A DNA stretch of 64,000 nucleotides from Rhizobium sp. FY34 (GTDB lineage: Bacteria; Pseudomonadota; Alphaproteobacteria; Rhizobiales; Rhizobiaceae). The stretch is from contig NZ_STFZ01000001.1 in the NCBI RefSeq assembly GCF_005222845.1, positions 1 to 64,000 of the forward strand, read 5' to 3'. Below, in pieces: positions 54,403 through 63,322 of the stretch. Below the pieces are notes generated by a model, which saw only the letters and a list, made by a program, of their open reading frames with translations, ran no database searches and was not told the DNA's origin. Position numbers and translations under genes: made by a program. Each line of letters begins with the position of its first letter. The first letter of the stretch is position 1.

Positions 54403-55572
54403 ATGTTGACGCCGGAACAGACCCGCATCGTTAAAGCTACGGTCCCAATTCTCGAGACTGGTGGCGAGGCCCTGACGACGCATTTTTACAAGATCATGCT
54501 TGATGAGTATCCCGAAGTTCGGCCGCTCTTCAATCAGGCGCATCAGATCCACGGTTCGCAACCGAGGGCTCTTGCCAATGCGATTCTGCAATATGCACGT
54601 CATATCGACGATCTGGGCGCGCTTGGTAGCCTGCCGGCACGCATCATCCAAAAGCATGTCGCGCTGCAAATTCTGCCGGAACACTATCCCGTCGTCGGGA
54701 CCTGCTTATTGCGTGCCATCCGCGAGGTGCTCGGTGCGGAAACTGCAACCGATGCGGTCCTGGATGCCTGGGGGGAAGCCTATTGGCAACTCGCCAACAT
54801 CCTGATTGGTGCGGAAGGCTCTGAATACAATCGTTTGGCAGAGACGCATGGCGGTTGGCGTGGTGGTCGCCTCTTTCGCGTTGCAGACAAGTGTATCGAG
54901 AGTGCAGAGATCGTGTCGCTCTACCTGTCTCCTGTTGATGGCGCTGCTGTCCTTTCGCACGAGCCGGGCCAATATCTGGGCCTTAAGCTGCTCATCGACG
55001 GGCAGGAGGTGCGTCGCAACTATTCCATCTCGCAGGCCGCCAATGGCGAGCAGTTACGCATCAGTGTCAAGCGCGAGCCTGGCGGTTTGGTTTCGAACCA
55101 TCTGCACGACAAGGTGCAGATCGGCAGCGAACTGGAAATCTTCCCGCCTGCTGGCCTGTTCGTCTTGAAGAAAGGTGCAGGGCCTCTGGCGCTGATCAGT
55201 GGTGGTGTTGGTATTACGCCTTTGCTGGCCATGGCAGAAGCCGCGCTTGCCGAGGGTATGCGCGACATTGTCTTCATTCACTATGCTCGCAATCGGGATG
55301 TCCATGCCTTTGCCGGTACGGTGGAAAACTGGGCTCGCGACTATCCAAACTTTACCGCGCATATCGTCTACGAAGAGGCAGGGCAGGGCGACGCCTACTC
55401 TGGCCGTCCGTCGCTTGAGCACTTGCGAAACTGGGTGCCCGCAAATGCAGACGCGTATTTTCTGGGGCCAAAGCCATTTATGTCATTCATTGACAAGGCG
55501 CTGACCGAAATCGGCATCCCGGCTGAGCGTCGAGAATTCGAGTTTTTCGGTCCAACAGAAGCACTGGATTGA
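54403..55572 (+). CDS. hmp: Flavohemoprotein, nitric oxide dioxygenase
   Basis: Hmp oxidises NO to nitrate with oxygen and NAD(P)H. The 389-residue protein has a globin domain (residues 1-140) with Tyr29, Phe43, Gln53 and proximal His85 at the same positions as in E. coli Hmp. A ferredoxin reductase-like FAD domain (GQYLGLKLLIDG, RRNYSIS) and an NAD domain (LISGGVGITPLLAM) follow. The preferred ATG at 54403 starts the classic MLTPEQT; the frame is open to 54337. It is divergent from nsrR, which probably represses it. Confidence 0.95.
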   Translation: MLTPEQTRIVKATVPILETGGEALTTHFYKIMLDEYPEVRPLFNQAHQIHGSQPRALANAILQYARHIDDLGALGSLPARIIQKHVALQILPEHYPVVGTCLLRAIREVLGAETATDAVLDAWGEAYWQLANILIGAEGSEYNRLAETHGGWRGGRLFRVADKCIESAEIVSLYLSPVDGAAVLSHEPGQYLGLKLLIDGQEVRRNYSISQAANGEQLRISVKREPGGLVSNHLHDKVQIGSELEIFPPAGLFVLKKGAGPLALISGGVGITPLLAMAEAALAEGMRDIVFIHYARNRDVHAFAGTVENWARDYPNFTAHIVYEEAGQGDAYSGRPSLEHLRNWVPANADAYFLGPKPFMSFIDKALTEIGIPAERREFEFFGPTEALD

Positions 55573-55668
55573 ATGTCGATTCGTGCCAGGCAGGCAGCGG
55601 AGGAAATCCCTCTCAGCACGACGTGCCGATAACGCCAAGAATATTTACGCTACAAAGGACGCCAAACG

Positions 55669-55896
55669 ATGACAGAGCCATGGCTCAAGACATTGATCAC
55701 CGCGACGCCCCAAGAAGGCTTCGAGCTTGCCGTCACCTTGAGCAGGCGTGGCGTGAGGACCACGCAACCTGACGTCAATGTGCTGAAGGAATTGCGGCCC
55801 GTCTATGCAAATGATGCAGATTCCTTGACGGCTGCGTCGCATGTGGTCGCGGTTAACTTTCAGACGGTCGCGGCTGCAAACAACTACTGGCGCTGA
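55669..55896 (+). CDS. Small protein of unknown function (75 aa)
   Basis: The ATG is preceded by AAAGGA at a usable distance. The product has no signal peptide or membrane segment. It starts MTEPWLKTLITATPQEGF and is of mixed composition. No homologue is recognised. It follows hmp and precedes a decayed ABC gene on the other strand, so it could itself be a remnant. Confidence 0.4.
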   Translation: MTEPWLKTLITATPQEGFELAVTLSRRGVRTTQPDVNVLKELRPVYANDADSLTAASHVVAVNFQTVAAANNYWR

Positions 55897-55897
55897 G

Positions 55898-56313
55898 CTA
55901 TCGATCGATCTGACGAGACGACTTGTCCCCCCTCCGGCAGAGCGACTGGTCGATGAAGGATCGTACGAAGGCGGTGGGTGACTGAGGGTAGAGTGTGTGC
56001 GGATCGGCGAGCGGGTCGATCCGCGCATGGTGCATGTCCGCCACTCCGTCGGACATGGTCAGCGCTTCTTCTTGGTCGTGCGTTAGAAAGAACGTTGTCG
56101 CGCCGATCTGTGACAACCGATGGCGAAGCTTGATTTGTATTGCCTCGCAAGGCTTGCGATCCAACATGGACAGGGCCTCTTCGAAGTGGATGTTGCCCGG
56201 CTCGACGGCAAGGGCGCACGCGAGGTCCCATTCAATGGCTTCCTGTCATCCATACACGGTACCAGCCGACAGGGTTGTGGGAGCAACAGGCGCCGCCTGG
56301 CACGTAAGGGCAA
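55898..56313 (-). pseudogene. Remnant of a PotA-type ABC transporter ATPase
   Basis: Translated on the minus strand, the region keeps recognisable ABC ATPase C-half features: LAVEPGNIHFEEALSMLDRK in place of Walker B with D-loop, ATTFFLTHDQEEALTMSDG for the switch region and SPTAFVRSFI afterwards. Walker A is missing, the signature region is broken and there is an in-frame stop at 56246-56248. DRK and DQEEALTMSD recall spermidine/putrescine-type (PotA) ATPases. It lies between hmp and the DUF1868-type gene and is probably non-functional. Confidence 0.7.
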
Positions 56314-56329
56314 GATTTTGAGACGGTCT

Positions 56330-57061
56330 TCAGACCAGTTCCCTCAATGGCTCGAAATGATGCATGGTGTCGAAGCGGCAGAATTCCACGGGACCGAGCG
56401 TGATCTCGCCGATCAGCGGACGGTAATGATCGCTCAGCTGCGCGCTATAGGCCACTATTTCGCGGGCTAGCGGCTCGGATACCCAATCGATCTGATAGGC
56501 GAGCGAGATGTGGAAGACATAGCTGTCAAAATCGGCCTGCGGCATGCGCGTTGCACCGCCAAGGACCCGTCGCTCAGCGCGCAATGCGTCTTCTTCCGGC
56601 TCTGTTGCTCCTGCCACTGTCAGACTATGGGCGGCGAAGAGGTCGATGACGCGGATGCGATGTGTTTGAGACAGCTTGACATGCTCGATACGGTTGAGGA
56701 TTTCTGCGGAAACCGTGTCGCGTTCCATTGGCCAGGCTATGCCGTCCGGCCAGCCTTCACCGGGCCGCGTGGCCGGTGAGATGCCCTGGAAGACGGTCAT
56801 GTGGAAGCTGGAAGGCGGCAGGAAGGTAAAGAAGCGATTGAACTGGCTGCGCTTGATCTCTTCCTGCAATGCCCGGATTGCCTCGAAAGCCCGAGAGCCG
56901 CGGTCGATATGGCATATGAATGTATTGCCCGGCCAATGTTGAACACTACCATCGGAATGAAACTTGCCGCCGCCGCCTGGCAGCGAAATACCGCCGGGGC
57001 GCGGTTGGTCGGAAAGCTTGCCGGTCAGGTGGGCAACGGCGTCTGGACGGGTCGGTGTCAT
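56330..57061 (-). CDS. 2H-phosphoesterase-like protein (DUF1868 type)
   Basis: The 243-residue protein has two HxT/S motifs spaced as in 2H phosphoesterases: His87-Met-Thr89 (SSFHMTVFQG) and His184-Ile-Ser186 (VFHISLAYQ). This fits the DUF1868 group, so it may hydrolyse a cyclic or linear phosphodiester. The ATG at 57061 starts MTPTRPDAV; the frame is open to 57160. It is the last gene of the ugp-like operon, 10 bases after the ATPase, where ugp operons often have the glycerophosphodiesterase UgpQ. A phosphodiester substrate is thus plausible. Confidence 0.78.
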   Translation of the reverse strand: MTPTRPDAVAHLTGKLSDQPRPGGISLPGGGGKFHSDGSVQHWPGNTFICHIDRGSRAFEAIRALQEEIKRSQFNRFFTFLPPSSFHMTVFQGISPATRPGEGWPDGIAWPMERDTVSAEILNRIEHVKLSQTHRIRVIDLFAAHSLTVAGATEPEEDALRAERRVLGGATRMPQADFDSYVFHISLAYQIDWVSEPLAREIVAYSAQLSDHYRPLIGEITLGPVEFCRFDTMHHFEPLRELV

Positions 57062-57071
57062 GAATGTTCTT

Positions 57072-58121
57072 TCAGGTATCGGCGCGATGGCCGGTCTTTT
57101 GATCGAAGAGATGGATCTGGTCGGCGGGGAAATCAAAACGGATTTCATCCAGAGCGCCAATTTCAGTGCCGAAGGGCGAGGCGATCTGGATTGTCTGGCC
57201 GCCTGGAAGCCGAACCAGAAGCGACGAATGCGAGCCCAGGTCCTCTCGGTAGAGGAGCTTTGCCGTGAGCGCGCCGCGACCGGTTGCTATCTTTTCCGGC
57301 CGGATACCAAGTGTTACGGGACCCCGGTGCGCATGGTGTGCCAGCACGGTTCCATCCGGCAGGCAAAGCGTGGCTCCGTCGCCTTCCACGGCCATCAGGT
57401 TCATCGGCGGGGCGCCGATGAAGCCGGCGACGAAGGTGGTGGCCGGCCGGTGATAGAGATCATGCGGCGTGGCAAACTGCTCGATCCGCCCTGCATTCAG
57501 CAGCATCACCCGGTCGGCCAGGGTCATCGCTTCGATCTGGTCATGGGTGACGAAGATGCTTGTTGCCCCGATACGGCGATGCAATTGGCTCAGTTCCATG
57601 CGCATGCCGTGGCGAAGCTTGGCATCGAGATTGGAAAGCGGCTCGTCGAACAGCAGCACTTTCGGCTCGCGCACAATGGCACGGGCAATCGCCACGCGCT
57701 GGCGCTGGCCGCCGGACAGGGCCGACGGGCGGCGATCAAGATAATCGCCGAGCTCCACGATTCTTGCCGCTTCGACGATCCGCCGCTCGCGCTCCAGCTT
57801 CGGCACACCCGCCACCTTGAGCGCATAGCCGATATTGTCCCTGACCGCCATATGCGGATAGAGCGCATAATTCTGGAACACCATCGCGCAGCCACGATCC
57901 TTGGGGGGGCTATCCTGCACCTGCGCGCCGCCGATCAGAATGCGTCCGGCGCTAACGCGCTCCAGACCGGCGATCATGTTCAGCATCGTGGATTTGCCGC
58001 AGCCGGATGGCCCGAGAATTGCGACGAATTCACCATCTTCGAAGGCTGCCGATAGGCTATCAATAACGGTTTTCCCGTCAAAGGCTTTGCTGACCTGATC
58101 GAGTTCGATCGTATTGCCCAT
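57072..58121 (-). CDS. ugpC: ABC importer ATPase, UgpC/MalK type
   Basis: 349 residues with Walker A GPSGCGKSTMLN, the Q-loop MVFQNYALYPHM, signature LSGGQRQRVAIARA and Walker B VLLFDEPLSNLD, then a C-terminal TOBE/OB region (LGIRPEKIA). It powers the importer with the two permeases. UgpC and MalK ATPases are interchangeable by sequence alone; the gene symbol rests on the ugp-type permeases and binding protein. The operon order is binding protein, UgpA, UgpE, UgpC, 2H phosphoesterase. Confidence 0.88.
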   Translation of the reverse strand: MGNTIELDQVSKAFDGKTVIDSLSAAFEDGEFVAILGPSGCGKSTMLNMIAGLERVSAGRILIGGAQVQDSPPKDRGCAMVFQNYALYPHMAVRDNIGYALKVAGVPKLERERRIVEAARIVELGDYLDRRPSALSGGQRQRVAIARAIVREPKVLLFDEPLSNLDAKLRHGMRMELSQLHRRIGATSIFVTHDQIEAMTLADRVMLLNAGRIEQFATPHDLYHRPATTFVAGFIGAPPMNLMAVEGDGATLCLPDGTVLAHHAHRGPVTLGIRPEKIATGRGALTAKLLYREDLGSHSSLLVRLPGGQTIQIASPFGTEIGALDEIRFDFPADQIHLFDQKTGHRADT

Positions 58122-58127
58122 TGTGGT

Positions 58128-59048
58128 TCACTTCTCTGATAGATTGAGGCCCTTGACGATACGCCTCTGCATGACGGCGATCAGAACAACGGGGAGGAAA
58201 GAGACAAACAGCGCACCTGCCATCAGCATCGGCACTTCGGGAATGCGGTCCTGTTCACTGGTGGCCAGACGCGAAAGCCCTACAATGGCCGGCTGCATGT
58301 CGCTGGACGAGGCTGCCACCAGCGGCCAGAGGTAGCTTGTCCAGCCGCCGATGAACCAGAAGATGAAGGTAGCAATCAGTGGCGTCTTGGACAGCGGCAG
58401 AAGGATGTCGATGAGGAAGCGGATCGGGCCTGCGCCATCCATGGCGGCGGCCCGCGGCAGGTCGCGCGGCAGGCTTAGGAAAAACTGCCGATAGATGAAG
58501 ACGGATGTCGATGACGTGGCAATGGGTGCCGCGATGCCGACATAGGTGTCGAGTAGGTTCCATTCCAGATGCGGCGCAACCCCGCCAAGCCTCTCCATCA
58601 GAAATCCAAGGCCGGTGAGATCGACCAGCCAGTTGAACGGCATGGCGACATTGGCGACCACTTGATAGGTCGTGACAACAATCAGTTCGAGCGGCAGCAT
58701 GACGGTGGCAATTGTCAGCGCGAAGATGAGCTTGCTCCAGCGGCAATCGAAGAAGACCAGCGCGAAAGTTGCCGTAAATGCAAAGGCGCATTTGATTGCG
58801 GAAACGCTGGTTGCGATGATGATGGAACTCAGCACTTGGCGCGGCAGGTTCGTTTCCAATGCGATATGGGCGATATTGTCTATGAGGTGCCGGCCGGGTA
58901 TCAGGCTGATGCCGCCCGCAGCCACGAAATCCTCATAGGACTGAGTCGCGACAAGCAGCGCGATCGCCAGTGGCGAAAGAATGAAGATTATTCCGGCAAT
59001 CAGGATGATGCTTGCCGTGCGGTTTATGCCGCCGTTGGTTTCGATCAT
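58128..59048 (-). CDS. ugpE: ABC importer permease, UgpE type
   Basis: About 306 residues with six predicted membrane segments. It starts MIETNGG, close to E. coli UgpE, and has the PGRHLIDNIAHI segment, the EAA loop (PRAAAMDGAGPIRFLIDILL) and ends MQRRIVKGLNLSEK as UgpE does. I prefer the ATG at 59048; an ATG at 59063 would overlap the previous gene by 11 bases. Seven bases separate it from ugpC. Confidence 0.88.
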   Translation of the reverse strand: MIETNGGINRTASIILIAGIIFILSPLAIALLVATQSYEDFVAAGGISLIPGRHLIDNIAHIALETNLPRQVLSSIIIATSVSAIKCAFAFTATFALVFFDCRWSKLIFALTIATVMLPLELIVVTTYQVVANVAMPFNWLVDLTGLGFLMERLGGVAPHLEWNLLDTYVGIAAPIATSSTSVFIYRQFFLSLPRDLPRAAAMDGAGPIRFLIDILLPLSKTPLIATFIFWFIGGWTSYLWPLVAASSSDMQPAIVGLSRLATSEQDRIPEVPMLMAGALFVSFLPVVLIAVMQRRIVKGLNLSEK

Positions 59049-59052
59049 GGCA

Positions 59053-59934
59053 TCACCGCTCATATTTCACACGTTTTTCCAGACGGAACTGCACCAGAAC
59101 CATGCCGATCACAAAGAGCATCAGCAGCACTGTCTGGCTGGCGGCGCCTGAAAGGTCATAGGCTTGAAAGCCGTCGGTATAGATTTTGTAGATCAGCAGC
59201 GTCGTTGAATCCCCAGGTCCGCCGCCGGTCATCGTGTCGATCAGGCCGAAGGGATCCACTGCCGTGCCGACGAATTCCAGGATGAATGTCAGAAACAGCT
59301 GCGGGGTGAGGAGCGGCAGCTGGATATCCCGAATACGCCGCCAGGGGCCGGCGCCATCCATGGCCGCCGCCTTGACCAGGGTATCGGGAATGGTCTGCAG
59401 GCCCGACAGGAGAATGATGAAATTAAAGGGAATTCCGTTCCAAACCTGCGCAATCACCACGGTCGCAAACGCATGCATGCCGTCGATGCGCGGGTTCCAG
59501 ATGCCGGGAACGAGATCGTTCAGCGGCGCGAAAATGCCCAGGAACGGGTTGAAGATGAAGGTAAAGACAATGCCGATCGAAGCGCCCGCTATGGCTTTTG
59601 GCCAGATCAGCACATTGCGGGCAATCCGGCTTGTGCGGATGCCACGATCGGCGGCCAGCGCCAGGATCAGCGCCAGAAAAATGCCGAAGCCTGCCGCCAG
59701 CACCATGAACAGGAATGTGCGCCCGATCGACGACCAGAAAGCGGCATCGGAGAGGATGCGTGCAAAGTTCTCAAAGCCGACGAATTGGGATCCGCCGCCG
59801 AAAGGCTGTTCCAGAAAGAACGACCAGTAGAAGGCAAGCCCGACCGGCAGGTAGAAGAAAATGCCAATGAGGATAAGGATCGGTGCCACCAGCGCGGCAT
59901 AGAGCCATCCTGCGGAATAAAAAGTCTGTCGCAT
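59053..59934 (-). CDS. ugpA: ABC importer permease, UgpA type
   Basis: 293 residues with about six membrane helices: APILILIGIFFYLPVGLAFY near the start, and an EAA loop at LVKAAAMDGAGPWRRIRDIQ. The WPKAIAGASIGIVFTF segment is UgpA-like. It forms the channel with UgpE. It follows the binding protein gene after a 71-base gap, which may include translational control; there is a GC-rich stretch near 59960-59990. Confidence 0.87.
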   Translation of the reverse strand: MRQTFYSAGWLYAALVAPILILIGIFFYLPVGLAFYWSFFLEQPFGGGSQFVGFENFARILSDAAFWSSIGRTFLFMVLAAGFGIFLALILALAADRGIRTSRIARNVLIWPKAIAGASIGIVFTFIFNPFLGIFAPLNDLVPGIWNPRIDGMHAFATVVIAQVWNGIPFNFIILLSGLQTIPDTLVKAAAMDGAGPWRRIRDIQLPLLTPQLFLTFILEFVGTAVDPFGLIDTMTGGGPGDSTTLLIYKIYTDGFQAYDLSGAASQTVLLMLFVIGMVLVQFRLEKRVKYER

Positions 59935-60005
59935 CTCGGCTTCCAGAAAGCGTGAAGGGAGCCGGGCAGGCTGCCCGGCTCTGCGGTTCTGCGTCTGTGC
60001 CGCGC

Positions 60006-61310
60006 TTACTGGTTGGCCGCGCCGTTATAGGTTTTCTCGAAGCGGCGCAGCAGTTCATTGCCCTGGGAGGCCGCATCATCCAGCGCCTGCTGCATGGGTT
60101 TTTCGCCGTTGAAGGCCTTTTGGGTCTCCTTCATGAAGATATCGCGGAACTGCACATAGAAGCCGAGCCTGACGCCACGGCTATCCTCATTGGCGGGTTG
60201 ATTGAGAGAGGCGACGCCGAGTTCAGCCGTTGCAAACTGCGGATCATTTGCCTTGGCCGATGCCTTGAGGGCTAGAAGTGCGGTTTCTGTCATCGGCAGA
60301 TAGCCGGTCTTGCCGGCAAATTCGATCTGTTGGTCGTCGCGACGCAGGAAGTCCAGAAACGCCTTGGCCGCCGCCACTTCGTCTTTGCTGTGACCCTTCA
60401 TGATCCAGATCGAGGCGCCGCCGATCAGCGTGTTATGGCGCGTCTGGCCTTCATACATCGGCGCCAAGCCGACCATCACCTTGTCGCCCAGCGCCTTGTA
60501 AGCGGCTCCGTAGCCGGCGCTAGAGTTTTCCATCATCGCGCATTCAGCCGTGTTGAATGCGGCGTCAAACTTGCCGGCTTTCGTATCCTGCGCCAGGCGC
60601 AGCAAGCCATCGTCGCGCCAGGTCTTCAGGTTCTGCATATGCGTGGCGACCGGCCCCTTGTTGAAGCTATAGATCGCATCCAGCCCGTCATAGCCATTGT
60701 GTCGGGTGGCGATGGCCGTTCCATGGCGTGCCGCGAACTGCTCCAAAACACGCCAGGGATGACCGTCGGTCGTAAAGGGGCACTCGATGCCGGCGGCCTT
60801 CAGCTGCTTGGCATCGGCGACCAGTTCTTCATAGGTGGTCGGAAGCTTGTCGATGCCGGCCTTGGCAAGCATGTCCCGGTTTCCATACATCAGCAGTGTG
60901 GAGCCGTTATAGGGTTGCGACAAAAGCTCGCCCTTGGCTGTTTCATAATATGAACGCGCACCCTGGAGATAGTCCTTCCAGTTGACCTGCGGAAGAACGG
61001 CGCTCACAGGCTCGGCCGCACCTGACAGCATCAGGTCCAGTGTGCCTGCATCGAAAAACTGCATGAGTACTGGCGCCTTCTTGGCGCGATAGGCAGCGAT
61101 TGCCTTTTGCATGGCGACTTCATAGCTGCCCTGACCAAGGCAGTTGACCTTGTTCTGTGTCTGGCTGGCATTGAAAGTACTGCAGGCATCCTGGATGGCC
61201 GTTTCGATGACACCGGTATTGCCATACCAGAAATCGATCTCGGCGGCCCTGGCTGCCGGGACGGCGCTTGCCATGGCAAGGGCAGATGCAATCAGGTACT
61301 TCACTTTCAT
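60006..61310 (-). CDS. ugpB: ABC importer extracellular solute-binding protein, UgpB type
   Basis: The 434-residue protein has a signal peptide (IASALAMASAVPAARA, cleavage after ARA) and an SBP_bac_1 body. UgpB-like segments include PVLMQFFDAGTLDLMLSG, YNGSTLLMYGNRDMLAKAG and TTYEELVADAKQLKAAGIEC. It captures glycerol-3-phosphate or glycerophosphodiesters in classic ugp systems; a sugar ligand is possible. The ATG at 61310 has GAGGA just before it; the open frame to 61619 is not likely coding. It is divergent from the ROK regulator. Confidence 0.87.
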   Translation of the reverse strand: MKVKYLIASALAMASAVPAARAAEIDFWYGNTGVIETAIQDACSTFNASQTQNKVNCLGQGSYEVAMQKAIAAYRAKKAPVLMQFFDAGTLDLMLSGAAEPVSAVLPQVNWKDYLQGARSYYETAKGELLSQPYNGSTLLMYGNRDMLAKAGIDKLPTTYEELVADAKQLKAAGIECPFTTDGHPWRVLEQFAARHGTAIATRHNGYDGLDAIYSFNKGPVATHMQNLKTWRDDGLLRLAQDTKAGKFDAAFNTAECAMMENSSAGYGAAYKALGDKVMVGLAPMYEGQTRHNTLIGGASIWIMKGHSKDEVAAAKAFLDFLRRDDQQIEFAGKTGYLPMTETALLALKASAKANDPQFATAELGVASLNQPANEDSRGVRLGFYVQFRDIFMKETQKAFNGEKPMQQALDDAASQGNELLRRFEKTYNGAANQ

Positions 61311-61496
61311 GGCAGTCCTCGTTTGGGTTCGGGAGCGTGTGAAGTAATTTATACACTTTAAGTGTGACATGTATTTAAAGGCCTGTTGCCTTTCGTTTTG
61401 AGGGTTCAAGCCATTGATTTTCCGTGGAGTGACCGACAAGATGGTCAATGTTGCACACCGTTGAGGTCCGCTCCCGCCTGCCATTTGAAGATTGCC
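61311..61496. promoter_or_regulatory. Divergent promoter of the ugp-type operon and ROK regulator
   Basis: A 13-base palindrome, ACACTTTAAGTGT (61353-61365), sits in the AT-rich middle of the gap and is a good candidate operator for the ROK regulator. No PhoB box was recognised, so phosphate control as in E. coli ugp is not evident. Confidence 0.55.
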
Positions 61497-62657
61497 ATGC
61501 CCGCCGAATATGATCCCCATTTGCTGATCGATGACCGTTATCGTCGCGAAGGACCGGCAACGCCGGTGGTCTCCAGCAATGAGCGCGCCATTCTCTCCAT
61601 GCTGTGGGACCGCCGACAATTGACGCGCTCTGCGCTCGGATCAAGGCTCGATCTCACGCAACAGTCGATCCATCGCATCGTCACGCAGTTGGAGGGGCGC
61701 GGTCTCATCCGTCTGGGGCCGCTCGAGCCGCCAAGCTACAAGGGCAAGCCAAGCCCGCAACTGTTGCTCAATGCGCGTCACGCCTGCACTATCGGCATTG
61801 CGATCAATACCGATAGCGCCGGTGTCTGCGTCATGGATTTTGCCGGCGCCTTCGAGACCATGTCGCTGCCCATTGATGGCTTGGCGATGGAAACTGTCCT
61901 TTGCAATATCGAGGCAGTCATTCCATCCCTTCTCGGCCGGATGGGGTTTCGCTTGGCCGATGTTTTCGCCATCGGTTTTGCCATATCCGGCTTCCTGGTG
62001 GGGGGTACGCGCTACAATCCGCCCGAACCATTGATCGAGTGGTCGGAACTGCAATTGGGACCTTATCTAGCCGAGCGATTTGGGCGTCCGGTCTGGACTG
62101 AAAACGGCGCGAACATGAGCACGCTGTGCGAGCGGATGCTGGGCGTTGGGCGTAGTGTTGCCAACTTCGCCTATCTTTCGTTCAACTATGGTTTTGGCGG
62201 CGGCATCGTGTTGAACGGCAATCTGGTGCGCGGCGGCTTCGGCAATGCCGGCGAATTCAGCGGTGCCTTTCGCGAGGACGAAATGGCCAATCGCCCGACC
62301 TTGGCGGGGCTCTTGCGGATCCTTGCGGGCCATGGCGTCAAGGTCACCACGATCTCGGAACTTGGTCGCAAGTTTGATCCCGCCTGGCCGGGTGTGGAGG
62401 AGTGGATAGATCTCGTCGCGCCAAACCACACCCGTATCATCAACGTGCTCTCTGCCGTGATTGATCCGGAAGTTGTAGTTCTGGGTGGGCAAATACCGAC
62501 ACAGCTTGCTGAAGCGCTGATTGAGCGCACGACATTTTATAGCAAACCTCGGCATGGAATCATGCGCCGCATGCCTCGCCTTGCACCATCGCAGATCACG
62601 GGTGAAACCTCCGCCATCGGCGCAGCCAGCCTGCCGCTGAAGGAAACCTACTTCTGA
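61497..62657 (+). CDS. ROK-family transcriptional regulator
   Basis: The 386-residue protein has an N-terminal winged HTH (LTRSALGSRLDLTQQSIHRI) and a C-terminal ROK domain (IGIAINTDSAGVCVMDFAG and AYLSFNYGFGGGIVLNGNLV). The CxCGxxGC zinc motif of ROK kinases is not seen, so it is a regulator. It is divergent from ugpB and probably controls the importer in response to a sugar or sugar phosphate. The ATG at 61497 starts MPAEYDPHLL; the frame is open to 61386. Confidence 0.85.
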   Translation: MPAEYDPHLLIDDRYRREGPATPVVSSNERAILSMLWDRRQLTRSALGSRLDLTQQSIHRIVTQLEGRGLIRLGPLEPPSYKGKPSPQLLLNARHACTIGIAINTDSAGVCVMDFAGAFETMSLPIDGLAMETVLCNIEAVIPSLLGRMGFRLADVFAIGFAISGFLVGGTRYNPPEPLIEWSELQLGPYLAERFGRPVWTENGANMSTLCERMLGVGRSVANFAYLSFNYGFGGGIVLNGNLVRGGFGNAGEFSGAFREDEMANRPTLAGLLRILAGHGVKVTTISELGRKFDPAWPGVEEWIDLVAPNHTRIINVLSAVIDPEVVVLGGQIPTQLAEALIERTTFYSKPRHGIMRRMPRLAPSQITGETSAIGAASLPLKETYF

Positions 62658-63322
62658 AACTGCCGGCTAGAGCGTGTTTCGACCTGATTGGATCAGTTCT
62701 GTTGGCCCAAACCCGCTCTAAACAAAATATGGTTCGGTTTGCGGCCTGGGGGTGCAAGTCGATCCGGTAGCCAACCGGCCTTGGCGATGAAATACGTTTC
62801 GTGCCGGGCGCGAGATTCGTCGAATGACTTGAACATCGAGGGCCGTTTGCAGAGCGCCCCTTGAATAAATTTTGCACGTGAAAAACCAATGAAATCATAA
62901 TCCTGATCGTGTTTTCTATAGAGCCGTGACCCCGCGGGCTGCGCTAAGACCTGCCAAGATCGCAATTGGGCATGAGAATGGCGATCACTCATCGGCCGAT
63001 GTGGCGGAAACTCTAACTGGACCCGCAAGGGCTTGCTAAAATAAACATTGCTTGGGTGGTTGCGATTTATTAATTTTTAGTAAATAATACTCGTAATGAG
63101 GGTGTCGAAGTATTTTCCTGCGTATGTATCTACGATTTTTCCTATTTTTCCAGCTGCGTGAGGAAGTTTTAAATAATATCGCCTTGAAACAGCAACATAT
63201 TGTGGTGCTGTAAAATATTTTATTGGCGATTTTTTGATTTATTTTCAAATCGATGCCTCCAGAATTGATTGCGTTTGGTGATGCTGTCTTGATCGAAAAC
63301 CTATCAAAGGGGAGTGATATCG
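62658..63322. other. Gene-poor stretch, partly AT-rich
   Basis: A palindromic repeat lies at 62667-62720. The part from about 63030 to 63260 is clearly more AT-rich than the neighbours (long A/T runs such as TTATTAATTTTTAGTAAATA). No credible ORF is seen. The AT-rich end probably contains the promoter of the Tat-peptide gene and may mark a transferred segment boundary. Confidence 0.55.
62667..62720. repeat. Palindromic intergenic repeat (rhizobial type)
   Basis: TAGAGCG at 62668-62674 is the reverse complement of CGCTCTA at 62714-62720, and a small inner palindrome CTGAT-TGG-ATCAG lies at 62684-62696. The AGAGCGTGTTTCGACCTGAT opening resembles dispersed intergenic palindromes I know from Rhizobiaceae (RIME-like). 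Genome-wide copies would confirm it. Confidence 0.5.
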
